A stretch of 64,000 nucleotides of DNA from Vreelandella zhuhanensis (GTDB taxonomy: Bacteria; Pseudomonadota; Gammaproteobacteria; Pseudomonadales; Halomonadaceae): NCBI RefSeq assembly GCF_009793355.1, contig NZ_WTKP01000001.1, positions 1 through 64,000 on the forward strand. Reading direction: 5' to 3'. Positions 56,306-64,000 of this stretch are shown here, piece by piece (positions within the stretch are counted from its first letter, which is position 1; the number at the start of each line of letters is the position of its first letter). Both the position numbers and the translations under genes were made by a program. The notes beneath the pieces were generated by a model that had not been told where the DNA came from, did not search any database, and saw only the letters and a program-made list of their open reading frames with translations.

Positions 56306-57756
56306 GTCGCCTCCTGCAGCAGTTGGCGAAGCTTGAGCAGCTTGAGCCGAGCCTGCTCAGGCCAGGGGCGGCTGTAACCAAGCCGAGTCTCGAGCCACGT
56401 TTCGAAGGAGCGCCGCGGTGCGATGGGTACCGGACCCGACTGGAACTCCACTGGCTTATCGGGATTGCCACCCCAGGCCACTTCCTGCGCCTCCTCTTCC
56501 CGGCACAGATAGCAGCGCAGCCGTTCGCCCGACGGGGTGAGCAAGGAAATGGCCAGCAGCCCAGCCACCTCGGAGAGAGGCATTTCCGGGCAATCGGCCA
56601 GCAGGTGATCGCTGATCCGCGTAACGACCTCTTCCCCCTCGCACCAGCGCTCCACTGCGTCTAAGGCCTCGGGCTCAAGACTCAGCCCCTCACGTAGCAC
56701 TGTGCCCTCACCACACAGCATTGCCCCGTCGGCATCGAATTCCGTCATCAACCAAGGACTCAGCAAGGACCATGCCTGGCGAAGGCCACCCTGTCGTGTC
56801 ACCTGGCGGCGCACTCCATTGAAGTGACGCTCGAGTCCGTCGAGCATGTTCTGGCGCGTACGCGTGCGGTATGTCTTCTCGGCCAGTGCGAAGCTTTCCA
56901 CTTCCTGGGAAAGACGGTTTAGCCGTGACAGCGGCAGACGTCTTGGCCGGACAGCATGACAGGAGATCAGCGCAGTCAGCTCATCTCCTATGGTCAACGG
57001 GAAGGAGATCGCCGACGCCACGCCCATGTTGTGCAGGTAGAGTTGATGCATTGGTGACAGGCTGCGTAGATCCGCCAGCGTCAAATCCGGCGGCGGAGCA
57101 TCGTCCAGCCCCAGCAGTGGCACCGACACCGCCGCGGCGTCAGGAATACTGCGCCAGGGATTTTTCACATAAAGTGCTCGTGCAATCCCGGGGATGTCGC
57201 TGGCGGGGAAACGCAGCCCCAGATAGCGCCCCTGAGCACCGGCCCCCAGAGCCTCGGCCAGTACCTCGCCGTCACCACTCGGCAGGAAACGATAGAACAG
57301 CACCCGATCGAAGCCACTGAGTTCAACGATTCGCTCCACCAGTGACTGGCGCTGCATCATCAATTCCTCCCGGGAGCCGATGTGCACAAGCGGTGAGACG
57401 TCATCGAGCAACATCTCCTCTTCGTTGTCGGGCAATAGCTCGATCACCGCCTGTCCTGCCGCGTTGCGTGAGGCCAGCAAGGCGAAATCGCCTGCCACGC
57501 CCTCGACAAGCGGGACGAACAGGCGTGCGCCCGGCAGTTGTCCCAGCCGACCCAATGGCGTTGCCAGTGGTGCGGGAAGCGCCTCGCCGAGCAGGCTCTG
57601 CGGGTCCAGTCCCAGCAGCGTCCCGAGATTGTCCGACGCATGGGTCACTCGCCCATCAGCAGCAACGGCCAGCAACGCTCCGTGGGGCTGGATCGCCCCG
57701 GAAAGATGCAGCAACTCATGCTCGCACTGCGCCAGAAAGCCTCGGTGTGTCGTCAT
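56302..57756 (-). CDS. Stand-alone bacteriophytochrome photosensory module (PAS-GAF-PHY)
   Basis: A 484-residue protein consisting only of the photosensory core. PAS (about 11-115) begins with Cys11 in QCEHELLHLSGAIQPHG, the biliverdin-attachment position. GAF (about 130-300) has the PASDIPGIARALY aspartate loop, SPMHQLYLHNMGV and ALISCHAV histidines. PHY (about 310-484) has the tongue motifs WGGNPDKP and PRRSFETW. There is no histidine kinase or other output domain, so signalling must be through a partner. It overlaps the upstream GGDEF-EAL gene (57753-57756) and the downstream haem oxygenase gene. Confidence 0.93.
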   Translation of the reverse strand: MTTHRGFLAQCEHELLHLSGAIQPHGALLAVAADGRVTHASDNLGTLLGLDPQSLLGEALPAPLATPLGRLGQLPGARLFVPLVEGVAGDFALLASRNAAGQAVIELLPDNEEEMLLDDVSPLVHIGSREELMMQRQSLVERIVELSGFDRVLFYRFLPSGDGEVLAEALGAGAQGRYLGLRFPASDIPGIARALYVKNPWRSIPDAAAVSVPLLGLDDAPPPDLTLADLRSLSPMHQLYLHNMGVASAISFPLTIGDELTALISCHAVRPRRLPLSRLNRLSQEVESFALAEKTYRTRTRQNMLDGLERHFNGVRRQVTRQGGLRQAWSLLSPWLMTEFDADGAMLCGEGTVLREGLSLEPEALDAVERWCEGEEVVTRISDHLLADCPEMPLSEVAGLLAISLLTPSGERLRCYLCREEEAQEVAWGGNPDKPVEFQSGPVPIAPRRSFETWLETRLGYSRPWPEQARLKLLKLRQLLQEAT

Positions 57757-60700
57757 ATGAAATTCCTTACCTTGAGCAGGTGCCTGGAGAAATCGTCGGC
57801 CTCCAGTGGCCGTGACAAAAGAAAGCCCTGCAGGTAGTCGCAGCCATGCTCGCGCAGCCAGGCCTGTTGCGCCCAGGTCTCGACACCCTCGGCCACGGTG
57901 CGTATACCCAAGGCTGACGCCATGCTGAGAATCGCCTGAGCAATGGCCTCGTCGTTGCGATCGTGCCCGCCCAGGCCATCAACGAAGCTCTTGTCGATCT
58001 TGAGTTCGGCCAGGGGCAGGCGCTTGAGGTAACTCAGAGACGAATAGCCAGTACCAAAGTCGTCGATGGACAGCAGGATTCCGGCTTCGCGCAGTCTCTC
58101 GATATTACCCAGTGCCGTGCTGGTACGCTCCACCAGAGTACTCTCGGTGATCTCTACCTGTATCAATCCGTGGGGGATGCCATAACGCTTGAGACGCTCG
58201 AAAAGAAAGTCAAGGAAGCTCTCCTCCCGGAAGCTGTACGCCGAAATATTAATCGCCAACGGAACGACCGCGAGCCCCTGAGCCAGCCAACCCGAAACAT
58301 ACTGCACCATCAGCTGGACCACATGACGGTCGATGGCCTGGATGAGGCCGGTGGCCTCGGCTGCGGGGATGAACTCTGCCGGACTCACATTGCCGAGTTC
58401 CGGGTCATTCCAGCGTAGCAGCGCCTCGACACCCATCATGCAGGGCGGCTCGGCGGTGTCATACTTGGGCTGAAACATCAAACGGAAGCGATCCTGTCGC
58501 AGCCCCTCGCGCATGGCGCTTGCCAGACGGGCCTGCTGCACCAGCCGCAGCTGCAATTCGGGTTTGAACAGTTCGAAGCGATTGCGACCATTCTCCTTGG
58601 CCCGATACATGGCGGTATCGGCCGCCTTGATCAGTGCCGTGGCGTCGTTACCGTCGTCAGGGAAGAAGGCTAGCCCGATGCTGGAGGAGACGAACAATGA
58701 GTGATCTCGTACCAGGAAGGGACGCGCCAGCATCTCAACGATGCGATGAGCGAGGTGCTCAGCGGTATCAACGGTGACATCAGTGAGGATCAGGGTAAAT
58801 TCGTCACCGCCCAGGCGGGCCACCGTATCCAGTTCGCGCAGGTTGTCGCGCAACCGCCTGGCCGCCTGCACCAGCAATTGATCACCGACGTCGTGCCCCA
58901 GGGTATCGTTGATCGACTTGAAGTTGTCCAGGTCAATGAACATCAGTCCCACCATCTCATCGTGACGCCGTGCCTGAGCCATGGCCAGATCGAGGCGATC
59001 ATGAAATAGGGTACGGTTGGGCAGACCGGTCAGGGCATCGTGAGTGGCAAGGTATTCGGCCTGGCGCTGAGAGGCCTTGAGGCTCGAGATGTCGGCGGAC
59101 ACGGCCACGAAACTGGGAGAGCCTTCTTCGTCACCGCCCTCGATACGATTGATGGTCAGCCACTCGGGGTAGAGCTCACCATTCTTGCGCTTATTCCAGT
59201 TCTCGCCCTGCCAGTAACCGCAGCTGTCGAGGGACGTCCACATAGCCTCGTAGAATGCCTGTTCAGTCTCTTCTGACTTAAGCAACTGACTGAGGTTTCG
59301 GCCTAGGGCCTCCTCCGAGGAATAGCCGGTAATGCGAGTGAAGGCATTGTTGACTGACTGGATGCACGCCGCACTGTCAGTCACCACGATCGCTTCGCCC
59401 GCGTGCTCGAAGACCTTTGCAGCGATGCGCAGCTGGCCCTCTGTCTGCTTGCGCAGGGTAATGTCCTCGGCCTCGGTGATGATCACATAAGGGAGCCCAT
59501 CAGCATTGCGCAGCATCTGATGAACGGTGCGAAAGACGCGAGAAGGGTCGCCGGGTAGGGTGTGCTCCGCGGTCACCACTTTCTGGCCGCGCAGTGCCTC
59601 GAGATCACAGCCCCAATTGTCGCCGGCGAAGGCGTCGGGAAACAGCTCGAAGTCGCTGCGTCCCTTGATGGCAGTCTTGCTGAGCCCGAACGCCTCGAGG
59701 AAGCTGGAATTGGCGAAGAGGTACTTGCCGCCGAGGTCTTTCATGGCCAATAGGATGTTGGTGTTTTCCATCAGGGTGTCGAGCTGGGAACGGGACACCT
59801 CGAGCGCCGACTGGGTCCGGCTGATCTCGGTCACATCCACCAGAGTGACCACCAGCCGCGTCACTTCTCCCTGGGCACTCATTCCCGGCGTGACCGCCAG
59901 TTGTTGCACTTGCTCCTCGGCCTTGATCATGGCCTCTTCCGGCTCGCCGTGAGCCATGGCCCGGGCAAGGTGGTATTCGAGATTGATCAGACTGCTGGGT
60001 AACTTCAAACGATTGATGTGCTGCTGCAGCGCCGTGGCACGCAGGTTTAGATGGCGAGCCGCTGCGACGTTGAATCGATTGAGATGATACTCGGCATCGA
60101 ATACCAGAATGGGAAAATCCAAGGCATTGTAGAGGTGAGCATACTCCTCGTTGAGCTGCTGAAGTGTACTGGACCTGGCGTTGAGTTCCTCATTGAGGCT
60201 GACCAACTCTTCATTGGAGACCTGCAGCTCCTCGTTGGCCGCCTCGAGCTCTTCGTTGGCCGCCAGCATCTCTTCGTTGGAGGACTGGACGGATTCATGG
60301 AGGGTACGCATCTCCTCGTTGGCAGTTGCCAGCTCCTCGACCAGCGCCTGCAGGTGCTCCCGGGCTGCCAGCAGCTCTTCCTCTACCCCGGCCGCCACTG
60401 GCCGTGGCGGCGCCGATGCCGCGTCCGGCTCGGGCATGTCCAGCGAATGTTCAGCCTTCACCGGCTCGATCATCACCAGCCACCGCAGCTCGTCTCCCCG
60501 CACCGGGTGCACCGAGAGCCGCCAGACGGCACCCTCGAAATCGCGGCGACGCCCGAGCATCGTCTGTGGTGTCTTGTCCATGCGGTGCAGCATCGAGAGC
60601 AGCTCGGCACGAAAGGCGACGTCGATCACCTCGCCGATGCCCACTTGGGTGTGCCCCCGGGGAAAGTGAAAGAAGCGATCCACAGCGCCGCCAGCCGTAT

Positions 60701-62249
60701 GCAATACACCGCCCTCGACATCACATAGCGCCACGGTGGCTTCAAGGTGCGAAAGCACCCCGTCGAGCAGCTGCTGAATCTCCTGATCGGCACGCAGGCG
60801 GGGGGATGCCGGCAACAGCTGAGGCATGGCTGTCTGCGCAACCGAGGCAGTTTCTCCCCGTTTGCGAAACAGCCGCTCACGACGATTGAGTGGCAGGAAC
60901 AGGGAGTCGGCCTGGCCAACGCTTTCGCTGCCGCCGAGAAGCAGTACGCCCTTCTTGTGCAGGGCGAAGTGAAACCGCTTGATTACCCGGGCCTGGAGGT
61001 TGGCATCAAAATAGATCAGCACGTTGCGGCAGGCAATTATGTCCATGCGCAGGAACGGTGGGTCACTGACCAGGTTGTGGCGGGCGAAGATGACCATGTC
61101 GCGCAGACGCTTGCCGACTTCGTAGCCTCCCTCGCCGGGCAGGAAGTAGCGGGCCAGACGCGCCGGGGCGAGACGCTTCAGTGTTTCAGCGGAGTAGAAC
61201 CCGCGCCGAGCGACGGCCAGCGCCTGCTCATCGATATCAGTGGCGAATATCTGGATGCCCGGCGCATCCGAGGTGTTTCCCCACACCTCATCGAACAGCA
61301 TGGCGATGGAATAGGCTTCCTCGCCGGTGGCACAGCCAGCTACCCAGATTCTCGCAGCGCGCCCCAGTTGCTGGCAGCGCTGGTGTATTTCCGGCACATG
61401 GCGCGACAGCGCCTCGAAGGCAGCCGGGTCGCGGAAGAAGGCGGTGACCGAGACCAGGATATCCCGTGCCAGGAGGTCAAGTTCTTCCGGATGACTCTCG
61501 ACAAGCGCCAGGTACTGCTCATGATTACTGGCACCGCTGGCCACCATGCGCCGATGCAACCGCCTAGCCACGGTACTGGGCTTATAGTTGGAAAAATCGA
61601 ACTGGCATTGGGCTTTTAGCATCTCGAACAGTTGCGTGACCACGGCGCCATGATCTTTCACGCCCAGATCGATGAGATGCGCCAGGCTCGCCAGTTGACG
61701 CGCCATGGCACTGGGCTCGAGTACGAAACCGGCTTTGTCCGCTTCGATGGCGGCAGCAACGAGACCACTGTCATGGGTGGTTGCCTTGGTCAAGACGATT
61801 CCACCGGCGGCACTGATGGCATGCAGCCCGGCGGTGGCGCCGGAACCGGCATCAGAAAGCAGCACACCGACGGCCAGGGAGCCGGCATCCGCAGCTAGCG
61901 AGAGAAAGAAGTCATTGATCCAAGGCAACGCTACATCCGACTTGCCCGATGCCAGGTTCAACTGCCCATCGTGAAACGTGACACCGGTATTGGCCGGTGC
62001 CACGAGCAGAGTGCCGGGATGGGGACGGTCTCCCTCATTGAGCAGGCGTACCTTCAGCGATGTCTCCCGAGACAGCTCTTCCCACTGCAGGCTTGCGGCG
62101 TCTGGTGACCACGGCTGAATCACGTAGGCGAAGGGCAGTGCCGGGTCCAGGTCACATATCAGCTCCGACAACGAATCCAGATCATCCGTCGATAGCCAGA
62201 TACCCACCACGGCGAGCACCTCGTCGGCATGCTCGTGCTCTGAATGCAT
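57753..62249 (-). CDS. CheB(degenerate)-CheR-PAS-GGDEF-EAL hybrid signalling protein
   Basis: A 1498-residue cytoplasmic protein. Order: CheB-like domain (about 10-190), CheR methyltransferase (about 195-470) with WVAGCATGEEAYS and ACRNVLIYF, a linker, an NEEL-rich coiled coil (about 610-690), three PAS domains (about 690-1065), GGDEF (about 1070-1230, LGGDEF intact) and EAL (about 1243-1490, with VEALLRW, DDFGTGYSS, EGVET). The CheB part retains Ser20 but has Pro46 for the catalytic His and Gly137 for the Asp, so methylesterase activity is unlikely. Both c-di-GMP synthesis and breakdown look possible. It is first in an operon with the phytochrome gene. The start follows GAGGAAA. Confidence 0.92.
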   Translation of the reverse strand: MHSEHEHADEVLAVVGIWLSTDDLDSLSELICDLDPALPFAYVIQPWSPDAASLQWEELSRETSLKVRLLNEGDRPHPGTLLVAPANTGVTFHDGQLNLASGKSDVALPWINDFFLSLAADAGSLAVGVLLSDAGSGATAGLHAISAAGGIVLTKATTHDSGLVAAAIEADKAGFVLEPSAMARQLASLAHLIDLGVKDHGAVVTQLFEMLKAQCQFDFSNYKPSTVARRLHRRMVASGASNHEQYLALVESHPEELDLLARDILVSVTAFFRDPAAFEALSRHVPEIHQRCQQLGRAARIWVAGCATGEEAYSIAMLFDEVWGNTSDAPGIQIFATDIDEQALAVARRGFYSAETLKRLAPARLARYFLPGEGGYEVGKRLRDMVIFARHNLVSDPPFLRMDIIACRNVLIYFDANLQARVIKRFHFALHKKGVLLLGGSESVGQADSLFLPLNRRERLFRKRGETASVAQTAMPQLLPASPRLRADQEIQQLLDGVLSHLEATVALCDVEGGVLHTAGGAVDRFFHFPRGHTQVGIGEVIDVAFRAELLSMLHRMDKTPQTMLGRRRDFEGAVWRLSVHPVRGDELRWLVMIEPVKAEHSLDMPEPDAASAPPRPVAAGVEEELLAAREHLQALVEELATANEEMRTLHESVQSSNEEMLAANEELEAANEELQVSNEELVSLNEELNARSSTLQQLNEEYAHLYNALDFPILVFDAEYHLNRFNVAAARHLNLRATALQQHINRLKLPSSLINLEYHLARAMAHGEPEEAMIKAEEQVQQLAVTPGMSAQGEVTRLVVTLVDVTEISRTQSALEVSRSQLDTLMENTNILLAMKDLGGKYLFANSSFLEAFGLSKTAIKGRSDFELFPDAFAGDNWGCDLEALRGQKVVTAEHTLPGDPSRVFRTVHQMLRNADGLPYVIITEAEDITLRKQTEGQLRIAAKVFEHAGEAIVVTDSAACIQSVNNAFTRITGYSSEEALGRNLSQLLKSEETEQAFYEAMWTSLDSCGYWQGENWNKRKNGELYPEWLTINRIEGGDEEGSPSFVAVSADISSLKASQRQAEYLATHDALTGLPNRTLFHDRLDLAMAQARRHDEMVGLMFIDLDNFKSINDTLGHDVGDQLLVQAARRLRDNLRELDTVARLGGDEFTLILTDVTVDTAEHLAHRIVEMLARPFLVRDHSLFVSSSIGLAFFPDDGNDATALIKAADTAMYRAKENGRNRFELFKPELQLRLVQQARLASAMREGLRQDRFRLMFQPKYDTAEPPCMMGVEALLRWNDPELGNVSPAEFIPAAEATGLIQAIDRHVVQLMVQYVSGWLAQGLAVVPLAINISAYSFREESFLDFLFERLKRYGIPHGLIQVEITESTLVERTSTALGNIERLREAGILLSIDDFGTGYSSLSYLKRLPLAELKIDKSFVDGLGGHDRNDEAIAQAILSMASALGIRTVAEGVETWAQQAWLREHGCDYLQGFLLSRPLEADDFSRHLLKVRNFI

Positions 62250-62378
62250 GGGGGTTTCCTCTGGCGGGTCAATGGATTCGGTGCACTATAATCTTGCCCA
62301 GCATGACTCCCTCACACTTCGCGACTTGAGGACAGTTCATCGCTTCGCGCGAATAATACCATCTGCGGCCATTAATTA

Positions 62379-62454
62379 GGGCCTGTTGATGTTTGGTGGC
62401 AGAGAGATTTGGCCGGATAGGAGCAAGGCTGCCCATGTAGACATCAACAGCCCC
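62379..62454. mobile_element. 76-bp MITE-like element with 14-bp terminal inverted repeats
   Basis: GGGCCTGTTGATGT at the left end matches the reverse complement of the right end (ACATCAACAGCCCC) at 13 of 14 bases. TA dinucleotides flank both ends (62377-62378 and 62455-62456), consistent with a TA target duplication as made by IS630/mariner-type transposases. It has no coding capacity and would need a transposase from elsewhere. Confidence 0.6.
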
Positions 62455-62621
62455 TAGCTTTTGCTTGAGAGAGGCAGTCAGCCATTGCCGGCAGTTGCAA
62501 CCCATTTTGCCGCACTCAGCTCAGTATCTTATTGATTTCAAGAGATTACCTTATTATCGCCCAGCCGATACGGCCAATTCTCTCTATAAATATCAATTAG
62601 TTATAAGGTAATTTTCAGCTG

Positions 62622-62765
62622 ATGATGAAGGCATTTTTCATTGCTGTGACCAGCGCTTTGATAGCCTCCATCCCCTTGGTCGAAGCACCCCCCTCCTCTT
62701 TCAGCGCCGCTAAGCACATTGCAGGAGAAAGCAGGAAAAAAGCTTATCGAGATTGTTTTTGGTAA
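62622..62765 (+). CDS. Possible small secreted peptide (47 residues)
   Basis: An ATG-initiated frame opens MMKAFFIAVTSALIASIPL and resembles a signal peptide ending near LVEA, leaving a mature peptide of about 25 residues with a basic patch (SRKKAYR) and one cysteine. An AAGG site lies about 14 bases upstream, rather far. AT-rich DNA with TATAAA precedes it. The 3' end overlaps the end of the convergent Crp/Fnr gene by 22 bases. I cannot assign a family, and it may not be expressed. Confidence 0.28.
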   Translation: MMKAFFIAVTSALIASIPLVEAPPSSFSAAKHIAGESRKKAYRDCFW

Positions 62766-63463
62766 TGCAGATAGATTGGGTCGAATTGAGAAAGCTGCTT
62801 CAATCGCTCCCAATCGAGAATCGTCAAACGTTTCTTTTCCAGCGACACCAGGCCTTTCTGACGCAGCTTTTGAAGAGCCCGATTGGTATGTACCTCTGTC
62901 AGCCCCATCGTCTCACCGAGTTCCGCCTGGCTCAGTGGAAATTCAAAACTTTCATTTTCAGCACAGCCAGCAATACGCGAACGTATCAGCATTTCACAAA
63001 AGACATGCGCCAGACGTGGCTCGGCCAGCCGAGTTCCCATATTGACCAGCCATTCCCGTAAAACGGCTTCATCTACCAGGGTGGACCAGAAAAGCGCTCG
63101 CGCCAGACGATGATGGTTTTCCATGATGTTGCGCATCTCATCCGCTGGAAACTTGCGTAGCGTCACTGGGGTAAGCGCACGGATCGAGTGATCCATCACC
63201 TCAAGGATGGTGATATGCACATCACACAGATCCCCCGGAATCAGGTAGGCCATGATGTGATTATCGCCATTTTCCAGAAGCTTGTAGCGACATGCCCATC
63301 CCTTTTCGATGAGATAGACGTGCTCGGGCCGCTCGTTTTCATTGATGATGATCTCCCCTTTTTCCATCTGAACGCTTCGAGTAGCCGCCTTCTCCAGCAC
63401 CTGCTTTTCTTCGCTGGAGAGAGTCATGTAGTAACTCAGCTTATTGACCAGTGCTTCAATCAC
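62744..63463 (-). CDS. Crp/Fnr-family transcriptional regulator
   Basis: A 239-residue regulator. The cyclic-nucleotide-binding fold spans about 20-135 (MEKGEIIINENERPEHVYLIEKGWACRYKLL), and a Crp-type winged helix lies at about 150-225 with recognition region LSQAELGETMGLTEVHTNRALQKLRQKG. It lacks the N-terminal cysteine cluster of FNR, so it is not an oxygen sensor of that kind. The ligand is unknown. It lies upstream of the photosensory operon on the same strand, separated by about 495 bases with the MITE-like element. Confidence 0.88.
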   Translation of the reverse strand: MIEALVNKLSYYMTLSSEEKQVLEKAATRSVQMEKGEIIINENERPEHVYLIEKGWACRYKLLENGDNHIMAYLIPGDLCDVHITILEVMDHSIRALTPVTLRKFPADEMRNIMENHHRLARALFWSTLVDEAVLREWLVNMGTRLAEPRLAHVFCEMLIRSRIAGCAENESFEFPLSQAELGETMGLTEVHTNRALQKLRQKGLVSLEKKRLTILDWERLKQLSQFDPIYLHYQKQSR

Positions 63464-63725
63464 TGCCTCTCTCCTCAGCCTAGTTTGGCTTATTTATAGA
63501 TATAGCTATCGCTCATATAGATGAAGGCAGTATGGCATAGAGAAAGAGATGCTTTTTCAACAAAAAACTAACTTAGGTTGTAGTGCTTAAATTGCCCAAA
63601 CATGGGTAAAAAGGCAATCTTCTAACCAAACATCTAGGGTATTCAGCTGTGAGGAGGCCGTGTAAATCGATCTGTCGCTGAGCGCGTCTATGGAAACGCC
63701 TGCCCTCACTACTGTATAAATACGG

Positions 63726-64000
63726 CTATGTTGGTATCTGTTGTTGGTCGGCGCCTATCGCCACGCGAAGCCATGCCTCCTCCGATGGCTTAGCGGTTTC
63801 AAACAACCGCCGCCATGCCAAGTAATTCGGTAAGTACGCTGTCCCCACCCCATGAAAGCGCCCCATCCAGCCCTTCAAGCGGCCGATATAGCCGTTGTCG
63901 TTCTGAATATGGTATTCCTTGCCGATCACTCGCTGGTTATCGAGTGTGATTAGTCGATGATGGGCAATGCCATGCTCAGCAGAGAAGGACTTATACCAGC
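63726..64000 (-). CDS. IS1595-family transposase, 3' part (continues beyond the window)
   Basis: The minus-strand frame is open from the window edge to a TAG at 63726, giving at least the last 91 residues. NDNGYIGRLKGWMGRFHGVGTAYL and NYLAWRRLFE match the C-terminal end of IS1595/ISXO2-type DDE transposases. The apparent start at 63929 is only an internal GTG (V in RVIGKEYH), so the gene is not a short protein but is cut by the window end. I could not identify the terminal inverted repeat with confidence between 63464 and 63725. Confidence 0.82.
   Translation of the reverse strand, partial: WYKSFSAEHGIAHHRLITLDNQRVIGKEYHIQNDNGYIGRLKGWMGRFHGVGTAYLPNYLAWRRLFETAKPSEEAWLRVAIGADQQQIPT

Noticed and set aside
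62281..62290. TATAAT on the plus strand near the start of the GGDEF-EAL gene
   Set aside because: No matching -35 box and no plus-strand gene follows for over 300 bases. The reverse complement could be part of the operon promoter, but the evidence is too weak to annotate.
63590..63622. ATTGCC / GGCAAT inverted repeat beside the transposase as an IS end
   Set aside because: Only six bases pair, they face each other rather than bounding the element, and no target duplication is visible.
1..64000. tRNA genes
   Set aside because: No cloverleaf-like segment with a GGTTCGAATCC-type T arm was noticed in the intergenic regions, though a covariance search was not possible.

Overview
The window looks like a chromosomal segment of a moderately halophilic gammaproteobacterium of the Halomonas type. 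This rests on gene content and protein character (acidic, GC-rich coding; PsrA, PpsA/PpsR, RraA/AcnB, a cyanide-insensitive-type bd oxidase, split XdhA/XdhB), not on a database match. The left edge carries the promoter, boxA and leader of an rRNA operon that reads leftward out of the window. The right edge carries the 3' part of an IS1595-like transposase that continues beyond the end.

Layout. About 0.1-8 kb: MsrQ/MsrP methionine sulfoxide repair, a di-haem cytochrome c peroxidase, adenine deaminase, CydAB and a Ca2+/Na+ exchanger. About 8-16.3 kb: the pqiABC envelope lipid-transport operon, an RhlE helicase, a hypothetical protein, an MFS exporter, a type I asparaginase and a DUF2789 protein. 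About 16.4-26.3 kb: an SRPBCC protein, the tRNA hydroxylation protease TrhP, a tightly overlapping queuosine operon (queC, queE, a two-domain QueD-like protein, a YkgJ protein), a 1299-residue SARP-type regulator, MiaE and a DUF1289 protein. About 26.5-44.6 kb: aconitase B, RraA, a membrane GDPD, gamma-glutamyltransferase, PEP synthase with its regulator, Hpt, NagZ, an L,D-transpeptidase, PsrA, LexA, PurU, a CbiM-like permease, LhgO and NnrU. About 44.8-55.6 kb: a GC-richer block with an isocitrate dehydrogenase carrying an internal duplication, xdhABC, guaD, an NCS2 purine permease and a PfpI/Hsp31-like protein. About 55.7-62.2 kb: a three-gene photosensory operon. About 62.3-64 kb: AT-richer DNA with a short TA-flanked inverted-repeat element, a possible small secreted peptide, a Crp/Fnr regulator and the transposase fragment.

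How the genes work together. Adenine deaminase, Hpt, the permease, guanine deaminase and xanthine dehydrogenase form a coherent purine uptake, salvage and oxidation set. xdhA and the permease gene share an upstream 14-bp palindrome (TGACCACTTGGTCA), which suggests one regulator. queC, queE and the QueD-like protein cover the early steps of queuosine synthesis, while TrhP and MiaE modify other tRNA positions.

The most striking system is the minus-strand operon at 55,694-62,249. It encodes a 1498-residue CheB(degenerate)-CheR-PAS-GGDEF-EAL protein, a stand-alone PAS-GAF-PHY bacteriophytochrome with no output domain, and a haem oxygenase to make its biliverdin. All three are joined by ATGA start/stop overlaps. 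I infer a split red/far-red light sensor controlling cyclic-di-GMP.
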